A stretch of DNA of 64,000 nt. Source: Stenotrophomonas rhizophila. GTDB taxonomy: Bacteria; Pseudomonadota; Gammaproteobacteria; Xanthomonadales; Xanthomonadaceae. Made by a program: the position numbers and the translations under genes. The stretch lies in assembly GCF_007667275.1 (NCBI RefSeq), contig NZ_VDQT01000006.1, positions 62,001-126,000 on the forward strand, written 5' to 3'. Positions 15,910-24,895 of this stretch are shown piece by piece. Under the pieces are notes generated by a model. That model saw only the letters and a program-made list of their open reading frames with translations, did no database searches and was not told where the DNA came from. The stretch's first letter is position 1; each line of letters starts with the position of its first letter.

Positions 15910-17133
15910 TCACGCCCGTACGAATATCTCAACCCGCCGATTCATCTGTCGCCCGGCGGGATTGTCTTTTTCCTCAAGCATGTTCGGTGCGACCGGCTCG
16001 CTTTCGCCATAGCCCTTTGCCGCAGCATCCTGTGCCGCGCCGCGTTGACGAAGCGCATTCACCACGGCCGCAGCCCTGCGCTCGGACAATGCCTGGTTGT
16101 AGGCGTCGTCACCCTTCGAATCAGTATGGCCTCGAATCTCCATTCCCTTGGCCTCGACCTGTTTCAGCGCATCAGAAAGGGTATCCAGCAGCCGCGCAGC
16201 GTCAGGGCGGATGTCCGACTTGTCGAAGTCGAACAACACGCGGTCGTTGAGCGTGATCAGGTAACCGCAGGGCGCGCCGGGCGGCGCGAACTTCTTCAGT
16301 GGCGGGAACCTGCCGGCAGGCTGCAGGCGAGGCATCGGTGGCATTGTGACCGGGCGCGCCGGAGGCCCGATGGTGCCGGTGCCGTCGCCATGATTGGTGA
16401 TCAGGCCAGCATCGCCGTTCCAGGTGCCCGACCCATCCGCGTTGATCCGCAGCAGCCCGTCGGGACCGTTCCAGGTGCCGCTGCCGTCGCCATTGTTGGT
16501 GATCAGGCCGCTGTCGCCGTTCCATGTGCCGGCGCCTTTTCCGTCCAGACGGATCAGACCGGCCGGGCCGTTATAGGTACCGGAGCCATCGGCCTCCACG
16601 CGGATGATCGCCTCTTCGCCATCGCCGCTGCCGCCGGCACTGCCATTGATGGTGCCACTGCCATCCGCATTGACGCGGACCAGCCCACCCTCGAAGTTCG
16701 CGGTGCCGCTGCCATCGGCGTTGATGACGAACAACCCTTCCTCGCCGTTGCGCATCAGCTGGCCGTGCTCATCGACACGGGTGATGCCGCCGTCGCTGAT
16801 CAGCGCGCCCTCACTGCTGCAGCGCGCAGGCGACACTGTCACGCCACGCACCGGGTCGAGGATCGATTGCATTGAAGATTCAAGAGCGCGCTGCGCTGGC
16901 GTGACACCGATGATCTCGGGCACGACGATGTTGGGCACGATGGGAAACGCAGGAACGTCGCTGCTGGTCTCATCAGTCGGGGTGCCAGCCGCCCGGGACT
17001 CACCCAATGCCGTGGTTGCTCCGCCTTCGACGATCTTCGAGGCGCTTGTATCAGGTTCCCGGGAGCACCCTGCCAGCAGCACCAGAAGGAGAGGGGCGAC
17101 CGGAAAGGGCAACACACGCTTCGGTGCAATCAT
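15910..17133 (-). CDS. OmpA-family lipoprotein with 17-residue repeats
   Basis: 407 residues. Signal peptide with lipobox LLAGC (lipid-modified Cys 23). Residues 121-256 hold about eight repeats of 17 residues built on (A/G)DGSGTWNG-x2-GL-x4-N, predicted to form a repetitive beta structure. An OmpA C-terminal peptidoglycan-binding domain follows (about 298-407: VLFDFDKSDIRPDA, GHTDSKG, QALSERRAAAVV, with the Asp and Arg that bind diaminopimelate). Two roles seem plausible: an outer-membrane lipoprotein tethered to the cell wall, or a Pal-like spacer. The repeat function is unknown. Confidence 0.85.
   Translation of the reverse strand: MIAPKRVLPFPVAPLLLVLLAGCSREPDTSASKIVEGGATTALGESRAAGTPTDETSSDVPAFPIVPNIVVPEIIGVTPAQRALESSMQSILDPVRGVTVSPARCSSEGALISDGGITRVDEHGQLMRNGEEGLFVINADGSGTANFEGGLVRVNADGSGTINGSAGGSGDGEEAIIRVEADGSGTYNGPAGLIRLDGKGAGTWNGDSGLITNNGDGSGTWNGPDGLLRINADGSGTWNGDAGLITNHGDGTGTIGPPARPVTMPPMPRLQPAGRFPPLKKFAPPGAPCGYLITLNDRVLFDFDKSDIRPDAARLLDTLSDALKQVEAKGMEIRGHTDSKGDDAYNQALSERRAAAVVNALRQRGAAQDAAAKGYGESEPVAPNMLEEKDNPAGRQMNRRVEIFVRA
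16366..16773 (-). repeat. Eight degenerate 51-bp coding repeats in the OmpA-family gene
   Basis: Each unit encodes 17 residues on the pattern ADGSGTWNGxxGLIxxN; the third unit carries an 8-residue Gly/Ser/Asp insert. The units differ at the DNA level, so they are old or under selection to stay distinct. Confidence 0.8.
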
Positions 17134-17243
17134 GGATCAGGCAGGCCCGCGTCGGTGACTGGCTGCGAATCATATCCATGAAGCATTTCGCCGACGTGAA
17201 GCCACCGCTCCCGAGCCATTGCCCGGGAGCAGCTGGCGCGGAA

Positions 17244-17414
17244 TCAATGGCGCGCGTTGTCCTTGGCCTTGCCAACATCGCTCTGAACCTTGCCTACTTC
17301 CTTCTGCACCTTGCCTTCCAGCTCCTGCGACTTGTCGCCGGTCACTTTGCCAGCAACTTCCTTCACGGTGCCCTTGACCTGGTTCTTCGCGCCTTCAGTA
17401 CGATTCTTGTCCAT
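17244..17414 (-). CDS. CsbD-family stress protein
   Basis: 56 residues, MDKNRTEGAKNQVKGTVKEV and onward; hydrophilic, Lys/Glu/Gly-rich, lacking aromatic residues. This is the CsbD/YjbJ pattern (GKVTGDKSQELEGKVQKEVGKVQ). Such proteins are abundant under general stress, with unknown biochemistry. The ATG at 17414 is chosen because it gives the standard MDKNR-type start; upstream sequence does not match the family. Confidence 0.88.
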   Translation of the reverse strand: MDKNRTEGAKNQVKGTVKEVAGKVTGDKSQELEGKVQKEVGKVQSDVGKAKDNARH

Positions 17415-17634
17415 GTCCAAATACCTCGTGGTTGAACCCGTTGTGGGTGAAACCATCCTGCGTGGGCGGCAGTGGCGAAGTGGTGAACTACTGCCTCACG
17501 CGGAACGCATGCTTTGCGTCCGTTCATGTACACGGTGCAACAGGGCCGCTTGAACCGGGCCTCGACCACGTGAGTACTGCTTCACGACACGACCGTATGC
17601 TGGCGCAATCCCCCTGCCAAGGTTTCGACCGCGC

Positions 17635-18543
17635 ATGAGCCGTCCAGCGCCCGACCATTTCGACGTCATCATCGTGGGCGGCAGCTATGCCGGCATGTCC
17701 GCTGCGCTGCAGCTGGTACGGGCCCGGCGCAGCGTGCTGGTGATCGACAGCGGCCTGCCGCGAAACCGGAATTCCCTTGAAGCTCACGGCTTCATTGGCC
17801 GGGAAGGCATGCATCCTGCGGAAATCGCCGCACAGGCGCGCACCGAACTGCTCAGCTATCCGACCGTGACCTGGATGGAGGGCCGGGCGTCCCGGGCTCG
17901 CGTGGTGGAGGAGGGTGTCTCCTTCGAGGTGGACTGCGACGACGGCCGCACGATCGCTGCCGATCGGCTGGTGCTGGCCTATGGCGTGACGGATGCATTG
18001 CCTCCCATCGACGGCCTGACCGAACGATGGGGGCGCAGCGTGTATCACTGCCCGTACTGCCACGGCTATGAGTTGTACGAAGGCAACATCGGCGTGCTCG
18101 GCTGTGCCAAGGATGGTGGCGTAGGGCAGGCGTTGCTGCTGTGCGACTGGGGAAAGATCACCCTGTTCTGCCCGGATCCGGCCAGCATCGAGCCGGAAAA
18201 GCGCGAGCGACTGGATGCATGCGGTGTGGTGATCGAATCGACTCGCGTCCAGCGTGTCGAAGACACGGCCACAGTAGTGCTGGCCGACGACCGACGCGTG
18301 GTGCTCGATGCGCTGTTCCTGCTGCCGACCTCCACCTTGTCCTGTGATCTGGCCCAGCAGCTCGGCTGCGAGCTGATGGACGCAGGCTGCATCACCGCCG
18401 ATTCCGCCAAGCAGACCACGGTGCCCGGGGTGTTCACCTGCGGCGACGCCGGGCGCATGGCCGGCAGCATCGCGCTGGCGGTGGGCGAGGGTGCACTGGT
18501 CGGAGTTGCGGTGCACCGATCGTTGTTGGGCCTGCTGGATTGA
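17635..18543 (+). CDS. NAD(P)/FAD-dependent oxidoreductase, thioredoxin-reductase-like
   Basis: 302 residues. FAD-binding Rossmann motif at the N-terminus (DVIIVGGSYAGMSAALQLV), a redox CxxC in VYHCPYCHGYEL (near residue 140), and the late FAD site TTVPGVFTCGDAGRM. The overall plan is of low-molecular-weight thioredoxin reductases, but the active site CPYC and divergent NADPH site suggest a related disulfide or flavin reductase whose substrate is not known. No thioredoxin gene is adjacent. Convergent with the helicase gene across a GTAG palindrome. Confidence 0.85.
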   Translation: MSRPAPDHFDVIIVGGSYAGMSAALQLVRARRSVLVIDSGLPRNRNSLEAHGFIGREGMHPAEIAAQARTELLSYPTVTWMEGRASRARVVEEGVSFEVDCDDGRTIAADRLVLAYGVTDALPPIDGLTERWGRSVYHCPYCHGYELYEGNIGVLGCAKDGGVGQALLLCDWGKITLFCPDPASIEPEKRERLDACGVVIESTRVQRVEDTATVVLADDRRVVLDALFLLPTSTLSCDLAQQLGCELMDAGCITADSAKQTTVPGVFTCGDAGRMAGSIALAVGEGALVGVAVHRSLLGLLD

Positions 18544-18553
18544 TTGATGCGTC

Positions 18554-18576
18554 AGCCACGCAGGGCGTGGCTCTAC
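18554..18576 (-). repeat. GTAG palindrome (SMAG-type REP)
   Basis: On the minus strand: GTAG head, stem AGCCACGC/GCGTGGCT, loop CCT. The GTAG (18573-18576) contains the TAG stop codon of the helicase gene. Confidence 0.85.
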
Positions 18577-21329
18577 CGGGGTAACGCCGCCGCCGTCTGC
18601 CGCGGCTTGTACTGGCAGCGCGGGTAGCTAGAACAAGACGCGAACTCCCCGTAGGGCCCGGTACGCTGCACGATCACCCCGCCGTCGCAGACCGGGCAGG
18701 CCTGCTCATGGATCGGCTCGCCGCTGCTCGTGGTGATCTCCACGGCGCCGTCGTGCACCAGCTCGTCGAGGAACGGCGAGCGCTTGCCCTGTACGGTGAA
18801 CACCGCCACCGAGCGTCGCGCGCGGGTCAGCGCCACGTAGAACAGGCGGCGCTCTTCGCCCAGCGGGAAGCTGTCGGCGTGCGGCATGGCCAGTCCCAGC
18901 ACCGGGTCGTCGGCGCGGGCGCTGGGGAAGCTGCGCGCCAGCATCGCCGGCAGGATCACGATATCGGCCTCGGCCCCCTTGGCGCGGTGCGCGGTAAGGA
19001 AACCCAGCTCCAGCTGCGCGCCGAACCGTTGCGCCCAATGCAAGGGCAGGTAGCTGCGCTCGGCGTTGTAGCGGCCCAGGATGAACACCGAGAGCCGCCC
19101 ATTGCGTCCGGGTGCGATGGCCCCGCTTCGCAGTTGCTCTTGCAGCCGTTGCAGGTACTGGTAGATCGCGTCCTGCAGCCGCTCGCGCGAGGCTACCTGG
19201 AACGCCTGCAGCGCCGGACCCTGCGCGGGCGCGGTCGAGCGCACCTGCTTGGCGATCTGTGCCGGATTCTTCGCGATGAAGTGGCTGGAGGCATCGCACA
19301 GCGCCTGCGGGCAGCGGAAGGTCTGCGACAGGTGCAGCACCTGCGACGGCCCGAAGGTGTCGGCGAACCCGGTCATGACGCTCACGTCCGCGCCGGCGAA
19401 CCGGTTGATCGACTGCCAGTCGTCGCCCACCGCGAACAGGTGGCGTCCGGGCGCCTGCACCAGGGCCCGGCACAGCCGCGCGCGGGCGCGCGAGGCGTCC
19501 TGGAACTCGTCGGCCATGACCATCAGGTACGGCGCCTGGTAGCGGCCCTGTTCGAGGTAAGCAGCAGCCTGGTTGAGCATGTCCTCGAAATCGATGCCGC
19601 CCGCTGCAGCCAGCGCATCATCCCAGGCGTGCAGGATCGGCGTGGCCAGTTCCAGGAACAGCCGGTAGCGGTGTTTGAAGCGGTCTTCGGGCAGGCGGCG
19701 CAGGCGCTCGGCCAGCCCGGGTCCGTCCAGGCCATTGCTTTTGGCGTGGCTGATGAAGGTGCGCAGCAGGCCGATCAGGTCGCTGTCCGACATCGGTCGG
19801 GCGCCTTCGGCGGGCAACTCGCGGTCCGGATTCGGGTCCAGCAACCGTCCCTGTTCACCCAGCGCCTTGGCCAACGTGTCGAACAGCGCACCGCTGCGCA
19901 GCTGCGCGCTGGTGGTACGCAGGCCTGCCGCGTCGCGGCCTTCCCCATCGCCGTGCACGTGATACAGCGACGTACCGGGGTAGAAGAACGCCGCCGAACC
20001 CGGTTGCCAGCTGTCCGTGATCGTATCCAGCTTCGGCAGCGCGTCGTAGGTGTAGTCCACCCCGTTGTAGAACAGCCAGTCGGCGATCACGCACGTTTCG
20101 ATGCTGTCCACCCGCTCACCGCGCAGGGTGCGCATGTAGCGGCTGCCGTCGCTGTCCCAGCCATCGGCAGCGGCGAGGTGCCCCTGCGGCGGCAGGTCGC
20201 GCGCGAACACCAGCCGGAACATGTCCCATTGGGTGCGGAAGTGCAGCGAGCGGTCCTTGAGGCGGTCGATGATGTCGGCCAGGTAATCGAAGCCCTTGGT
20301 GCCATCCACCGCCCAGGCGGGCACCTCCGGCATGCGCCCGGTGACGCTGCCGATGATCTGTCGGCCCAGCGCATGGAAGGTGCAGGCGGTGACCTCGCCA
20401 ACCGCCAGCCCCAGGCGCTGGAAGGCGGCATCGGTACGTTGCTGCAGTTCGCTGGCGGCTTCCTTGTTGAATGCCAGCATCACGATCTGGTCCGGCGCCA
20501 TCAGCCCGCATTGCACCGCGTAAGCGGCCTTGGCCACCATGGTCGAGGTCTTGCCGGAACCGGCGGCGGCCACCACCAGCATCCGGCTGTCGAAGCACAG
20601 CACCGCCCGCGCCTGTTCCGCGCTCAGCGGCTGGCGTTCCACCTGCGCCAGCAGGCCGGCGGCCGCGCTGTGCGCTTTGGCCAGCTGGGCCTCGTTGCGT
20701 GAGGCCCAGTGTGCGGTCCAGTCCTCTGACCAGCGCAGCAGATCGTCCTCGATCGCGGCCGGCGTGCCCTGCAGGTACGGGCGCAGCGCAGGGTCGTCGA
20801 AGATCGCCCACAACCCATCCTCGCCCAGGGCCGGTAGCGGCCGGCACGCCAGCAGCGCATGCTGCTGCTCGAGGGTGAGCCAGCGTCGGTCCGCATCGGC
20901 GCCTTCAAGCACCCCATCGACCTCATCCAGCCACTGGCGGATATCGGCGAGCGCGGCATTCGCATCGCCCAGCCGCTGGTCCTGCTGCCGCGTATCGACG
21001 CCGGCTTGCCACAACTGCTGCAGCTCCTTGGCCTGCGCCGTTGGCAGGCCGCCCAGTTGCAGGTCGCCGTCCTCGGTGGCGATGCACAGCGTGGCCCATA
21101 CCGGTCCGCGTTGGACGCGCCAGGCCGAGGTCGCGGCGACATCCAGCGAGTAGACCTGCGCGTCCGCTGTCAGCTCGAAGCGGTCGCCGACCCGGCGCAG
21201 CTGCCAGTCCGGCGAGCGTGCGAGGCGGCGCCCCCAGGGCGAAGGGGACCAGTGCTGCGTCATCAGTACATCCAGGGAAAGCGGGCGGTCGTCGGCGCGG
21301 AGCCGGAGCGGCGAAGCGGGGAGCGCCAT
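18573..21329 (-). CDS. UvrD/Rep-family DNA helicase with C-terminal zinc ribbon
   Basis: 918 residues. Superfamily 1A helicase motifs in order: AAAGSGKTSTM (Walker A, about residue 255), MLAFNKEAASELQQR (Ia), MADEFQDASR (II), AVGDDWQSINRFAG (III), TAHRAKGAEADIVIL (V), and FYVALTRARRSV (VI). The C-terminus has a topoisomerase-type zinc ribbon (CPVCDGG, then SCSSYPRCQY). The N-terminal 200 residues are specific to this group and resemble helicase IV (HelD of E. coli) in placement. It probably acts in DNA repair. The TAG stop is part of a GTAG palindrome. Confidence 0.88.
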   Translation of the reverse strand: MALPASPLRLRADDRPLSLDVLMTQHWSPSPWGRRLARSPDWQLRRVGDRFELTADAQVYSLDVAATSAWRVQRGPVWATLCIATEDGDLQLGGLPTAQAKELQQLWQAGVDTRQQDQRLGDANAALADIRQWLDEVDGVLEGADADRRWLTLEQQHALLACRPLPALGEDGLWAIFDDPALRPYLQGTPAAIEDDLLRWSEDWTAHWASRNEAQLAKAHSAAAGLLAQVERQPLSAEQARAVLCFDSRMLVVAAAGSGKTSTMVAKAAYAVQCGLMAPDQIVMLAFNKEAASELQQRTDAAFQRLGLAVGEVTACTFHALGRQIIGSVTGRMPEVPAWAVDGTKGFDYLADIIDRLKDRSLHFRTQWDMFRLVFARDLPPQGHLAAADGWDSDGSRYMRTLRGERVDSIETCVIADWLFYNGVDYTYDALPKLDTITDSWQPGSAAFFYPGTSLYHVHGDGEGRDAAGLRTTSAQLRSGALFDTLAKALGEQGRLLDPNPDRELPAEGARPMSDSDLIGLLRTFISHAKSNGLDGPGLAERLRRLPEDRFKHRYRLFLELATPILHAWDDALAAAGGIDFEDMLNQAAAYLEQGRYQAPYLMVMADEFQDASRARARLCRALVQAPGRHLFAVGDDWQSINRFAGADVSVMTGFADTFGPSQVLHLSQTFRCPQALCDASSHFIAKNPAQIAKQVRSTAPAQGPALQAFQVASRERLQDAIYQYLQRLQEQLRSGAIAPGRNGRLSVFILGRYNAERSYLPLHWAQRFGAQLELGFLTAHRAKGAEADIVILPAMLARSFPSARADDPVLGLAMPHADSFPLGEERRLFYVALTRARRSVAVFTVQGKRSPFLDELVHDGAVEITTSSGEPIHEQACPVCDGGVIVQRTGPYGEFASCSSYPRCQYKPRQTAAALPR

Positions 21330-21343
21330 GATAGGAAAAACCG

Positions 21344-21371
21344 CGAAAAAAAACCCCGCCGCAGCGGGGTT
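21344..21371 (-). terminator. Intrinsic terminator of the MFS gene
   Basis: AACCCCGC-CGCA-GCGGGGTT; on the minus strand the stem is followed by eight T residues, 28 bp past the MFS stop. Confidence 0.85.
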
Positions 21372-21398
21372 CGTTCATTGCAGCAGGCGCGCGTCCGC

Positions 21399-22619
21399 TC
21401 AGCGTTCGCAGGCTACCGCGGCGGCGCTGCGCGACTGCCGCTCCACCAGCACCGCCACGCCCCACAGCAGCAGGCCGCCGACGGCCGTGGCCGCGCCGAC
21501 GTAGCCGGTCACCGCCGGGCTAAAGCCGGCGCCGATGGCCATGCCGCCGAACCACGGGCCGAGGGCGTTGGCGGTGTTGAAGGCAGCGTGGTTGGAAGCC
21601 GCCGCCAGCGTCTGCGCTTCCCCGGCCACGTCCATCAGGCGGGTCTGCAGTACTGCGGCCAGTGCGCCCATCGTGCCCACGGCGATGATCATCGGGAAGA
21701 TGGTCCACACCGAATTAGCCGCCAGCGGGTAGGCCAGCAGCACCAGGATCGACCACACCAGCACGACGGCAGCAGCGCGGAACTGGAATCGATCCACCAG
21801 CCAGCCGCCCGCGACGTTGCCGATGATCGCGCCGATGCCGAAGATGCCCACCGCGACCGGCATCCACGATTCGGCCAGCCCGGTCACCTGCACCAGCGTC
21901 GGTGCCAGATAGGTGAACACACAGAACATGCCGGCAAAACCGACCGAGCCGATCGCCAGCGCCAGCCAGACCTGCGGCTTGTTGAACGCGCGCAGCTCGC
22001 GCATCGGTGAGGTGCGCACCTCGTCCGGATCCGGCAGCAGGAAGCGCGCGATCATCGCCACGGTGGCGATGGCCAGCACGCTGACCAGGGCGAAGGCCGT
22101 GCGCCAGCTCAGCTGCTGGCCAAGCCAGGTGGTGAGCGGATTGCCGACCAGGATGGCGATCGACAGGCCCAGCAGCACCTTGGATACCGCCGCGCCGCGC
22201 TGGGCCGGCGGGCTGATGGCGGCCGCCACCAGCATGGCCACGCCGAAGTAGGCGCCATGCGGCAGCCCCGCCACGAAACGGGCGACCAGCATGGTCGCGT
22301 AGTCCGGCGCCAGCGCGCTGGCCAGGTTGCCAACGGCATAAAAGCCCATCAGCGCCAGCAGCAGGGTGCGGCGCGCGTAACCGGCGCCGGCAAAGGCCAG
22401 CACGGGTGCGCCGACGACCACGCCAACCGCATAGGCGCTGATCAGGTGGCCGACCTGGGTTTCGCTGATCGAGAGCCCACGGCTGATCTCGAGCATCAGG
22501 CCCATGCTGGCGAATTCACTGGTGCCAATGGCAAAGCCGCCCAGCGACAGGGCAAGGATGATCAGCGTGCGCTGGCGAGGAGTCAGCCGCGCGGCCAGGG
22601 GAAGGTGGGTGGGGCTCAT
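21399..22619 (-). CDS. MFS transporter, DHA1-type efflux
   Basis: 406 residues with about 12 hydrophobic segments. N-terminal motifs typical of the AraJ/sugar-efflux and chloramphenicol-resistance branch (FAIGTSEFASMGLM, then GHLISAYAVGVVVGAPVL and GLPHGAYFGVAML). These export arabinose-like sugars or drugs by proton antiport; the substrate cannot be read from sequence. The ATG at 22619 is taken. It is flanked upstream by the 600-bp gene-free region before virD4. Confidence 0.88.
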   Translation of the reverse strand: MSPTHLPLAARLTPRQRTLIILALSLGGFAIGTSEFASMGLMLEISRGLSISETQVGHLISAYAVGVVVGAPVLAFAGAGYARRTLLLALMGFYAVGNLASALAPDYATMLVARFVAGLPHGAYFGVAMLVAAAISPPAQRGAAVSKVLLGLSIAILVGNPLTTWLGQQLSWRTAFALVSVLAIATVAMIARFLLPDPDEVRTSPMRELRAFNKPQVWLALAIGSVGFAGMFCVFTYLAPTLVQVTGLAESWMPVAVGIFGIGAIIGNVAGGWLVDRFQFRAAAVVLVWSILVLLAYPLAANSVWTIFPMIIAVGTMGALAAVLQTRLMDVAGEAQTLAAASNHAAFNTANALGPWFGGMAIGAGFSPAVTGYVGAATAVGGLLLWGVAVLVERQSRSAAAVACER

Positions 22620-23221
22620 GGGCAGGGTGCGGAAACGTGGCCCGCTATTGTACTGCTGCAGCGCAGCATGCGCCCGCCTGGGGCGGGGGCGCTACTGGAA
22701 TGCTGTGGATCGAGGGGCGCGGCGCGGTTCGGTGCCCGTGACATTTTCACGCAGCCTTCACGCGTGGAAAAGTGTGAGCCGCCGCACTCCCTCAAGCTGT
22801 CATGTTTCATGCGCGTGAAATCGCTCTGCACATTCCTTAATCGAAGTGATGAAGTGCACACTTTCGATCATTGGATCCGTCTCGCACGCGCGCATGTAAA
22901 ACATCGTCAAGCAGCGCGATGTGAAGAATGCAGCGTCGTCTTGCGTGCGTAGGCGTCTGCGTTGGACACGATCTTGTTCCATTGTCCCGCTGTGCGCATC
23001 ATTGACGCGAATACACCCGTATTTACAGGCGTATTATCGGTTTTTTCTGATTGGCAGCGCTGCAAACGTGCATTAGGATGCGCGTCAATGGCAGTGGTCC
23101 GGAAGTGTGCTCCGAACGTTTCCGGCATGTCATGAGGTACAGAACGAACAGCGTGTCCGGTGACGGGGCAGGTGCGGGACACGCTAGCAGCGCTTTGAAA
23201 GCGCGTCATGGAGGATCACGT
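22620..23221 (+). promoter_or_regulatory. Gene-free control region upstream of virD4
   Basis: About 600 bp with no credible gene and lower G+C than its surroundings after 22740. It separates the MFS gene from the T4SS locus and must hold the virD4 promoter. A CpxR-like box GTAAA-N5-GTCAA lies at 22896-22910 (one mismatch to GTAAA-N5-GTAAA). An AT-rich patch with TTGACG, TTTACA and TATTAT lies at 23002-23050, but no pair has standard spacing. A strong Shine-Dalgarno, GGAGG at 23210-23214, fixes the virD4 start. Confidence 0.45.
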
Positions 23222-24895
23222 TTGTCCACGCAGAAGATTGTCGTCGTTGCTGTTGCAGTGCTCTTGACCGCGCTTGTCGGCTACTGCCTGTCTGGATACC
23301 TGACGCTGGTGCTGCTCGGCCTGGATACCAGCCTGTTCAAGTGGAACATCTATCAGCAATACATCCAGGCCATGGACCAGCCTGCGGTCGCGCCGTACCT
23401 GACCCGGATCAAGGTCGCCGGCGTGCTCGGCTTCGGAATGCCGGCGCTGGCGTGGCTGGCCGCGCTGTTCTTCCTGGTCAAGCCGAAGAAGAAGTCGCTG
23501 CATGGGGACGCGCGCTTCGCCGGCGCCGCCGATCTGGCCAAACATGGCCTGTTCAAGAAGTCCGACAACGGCATCGTGGTCGGCAGCTTTGGCGGCAAGC
23601 TGGTGCGCCTGAGTGGCCAGCAGTTCGTGATCCTCGCCGCACCCACGCGTTCGGGCAAGGGTGTGGGCGTGGTCATTCCCAACCTGCTGGAGTACGGCGA
23701 ATCCGTGGTGGTGCTGGACATCAAGCAGGAGAACTTCGACCTCACCAGTGGCTGGCGCGCCAGCCAGGGGCACGAGGTGTTCCTGTTCAACCCGTTTGCC
23801 GAAGACCGCCGCAGCCACCGCTGGAATCCGCTCAGTTACGTGTCCGATGACCCGGCATTCCGCGTTTCGGAGCTGATGAGCATCGCGGCCATGCTGTATC
23901 CGGATGGCGCGGACGACCAGAAATTCTGGATCAGCCAGGCGCGCAACGCGTTCATGGCATTCACCTTGTATCTGTTCGAGAACCGCGACGATGAACGTCG
24001 CCAGGGCTTCCCCGCTACCCACGGTGCGCCAACCCTCGGCGGGGTGTTCCGGCTGTCCACCGGCGACGGCAGCGATCTGCGGAAATACCTGAAATCCCTC
24101 TCGGAAAAGACCTTCCTCAGCGGCAACGCCCGTGCGGCGTTCGCCAACCTGCTGTCGCAGGCCGATGAGACCTTCGCGTCGATCATGGGCACCTTCAAGG
24201 AGCCGCTGAACGCCTGGATCAACCCGGTGCTGGACAAGGCCACCAGCGACAACGACTTCCTGCTCACCGACCTGCGCCGGAAGAAGATGACCATCTACAT
24301 CGGCATCCAGCCCAACAAGCTGGCCGAGAGCCGACTGATCATCAACCTGTTCTTCAGCCAGATCATCAACCTCAACACCAAGGAACTGCCCAAGTCCAAT
24401 CCGGACCTGAAGTACCAGTGCCTGCTGTTGATGGACGAATTCACCGCCATCGGGAAGGTCGACATCATCGCTTCGGCGGTGTCCTACATGGCCGGTTACA
24501 ACGTGCGCCTGCTGCCGATCATCCAGAGCATGGCGCAGCTCGACGCTACGTACGGCAGGGACGTCTCGCGCACCATCATCACCAACCATGCGCTGCAGAT
24601 CCTGTATGCGCCGCGCGAGCAGCAGGACGCCAACGACTATTCGGAGATGCTGGGCTACACCACCGTGCGCAGGAAGAACGTCACCCACGCGCGTGAGAAG
24701 ACCCATACCTTCACCGAGGAGCGCCGCGCACTGATGTTGCCGCAGGAGCTGAAGGCCATGGGCAATGACCACGAGGTGTTCCTCTACGAAGGAATTCCGC
24801 ACCCGGTGAAGTGCGACAAGATCAAGTATTACAAGGACCGTTATTTCACATCACGACTGCTGCCGAAGACCGACGTCCCCATGCTGGCGCTTTGA
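23222..24895 (+). CDS. virD4: T4SS coupling protein VirD4
   Basis: Inner-membrane ATPase that selects effectors for the type IV secretion channel; in Xanthomonadales it binds the XVIPCD signal of killing effectors. 557 residues from the TTG at 23222, chosen because GGAGG lies 7 bases upstream and the protein then opens with its membrane helix (STQKIVVVAVAVLLTALVG). Two N-terminal membrane segments, Walker A APTRSGKGVGVV (about 139-150), Walker B LLLMDEFTAIG (about 400), and an all-alpha insert between. The frame stays open upstream but without signal or conserved sequence. First gene of the T4SS locus; a 400-bp gap separates it from virB7. Confidence 0.95.
   Translation: MSTQKIVVVAVAVLLTALVGYCLSGYLTLVLLGLDTSLFKWNIYQQYIQAMDQPAVAPYLTRIKVAGVLGFGMPALAWLAALFFLVKPKKKSLHGDARFAGAADLAKHGLFKKSDNGIVVGSFGGKLVRLSGQQFVILAAPTRSGKGVGVVIPNLLEYGESVVVLDIKQENFDLTSGWRASQGHEVFLFNPFAEDRRSHRWNPLSYVSDDPAFRVSELMSIAAMLYPDGADDQKFWISQARNAFMAFTLYLFENRDDERRQGFPATHGAPTLGGVFRLSTGDGSDLRKYLKSLSEKTFLSGNARAAFANLLSQADETFASIMGTFKEPLNAWINPVLDKATSDNDFLLTDLRRKKMTIYIGIQPNKLAESRLIINLFFSQIINLNTKELPKSNPDLKYQCLLLMDEFTAIGKVDIIASAVSYMAGYNVRLLPIIQSMAQLDATYGRDVSRTIITNHALQILYAPREQQDANDYSEMLGYTTVRRKNVTHAREKTHTFTEERRALMLPQELKAMGNDHEVFLYEGIPHPVKCDKIKYYKDRYFTSRLLPKTDVPMLAL

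Noticed and set aside
23051..23221. A 57-residue N-terminal extension of VirD4
   Set aside because: No conserved sequence or signal, and GGAGG sits precisely upstream of the TTG at 23222.
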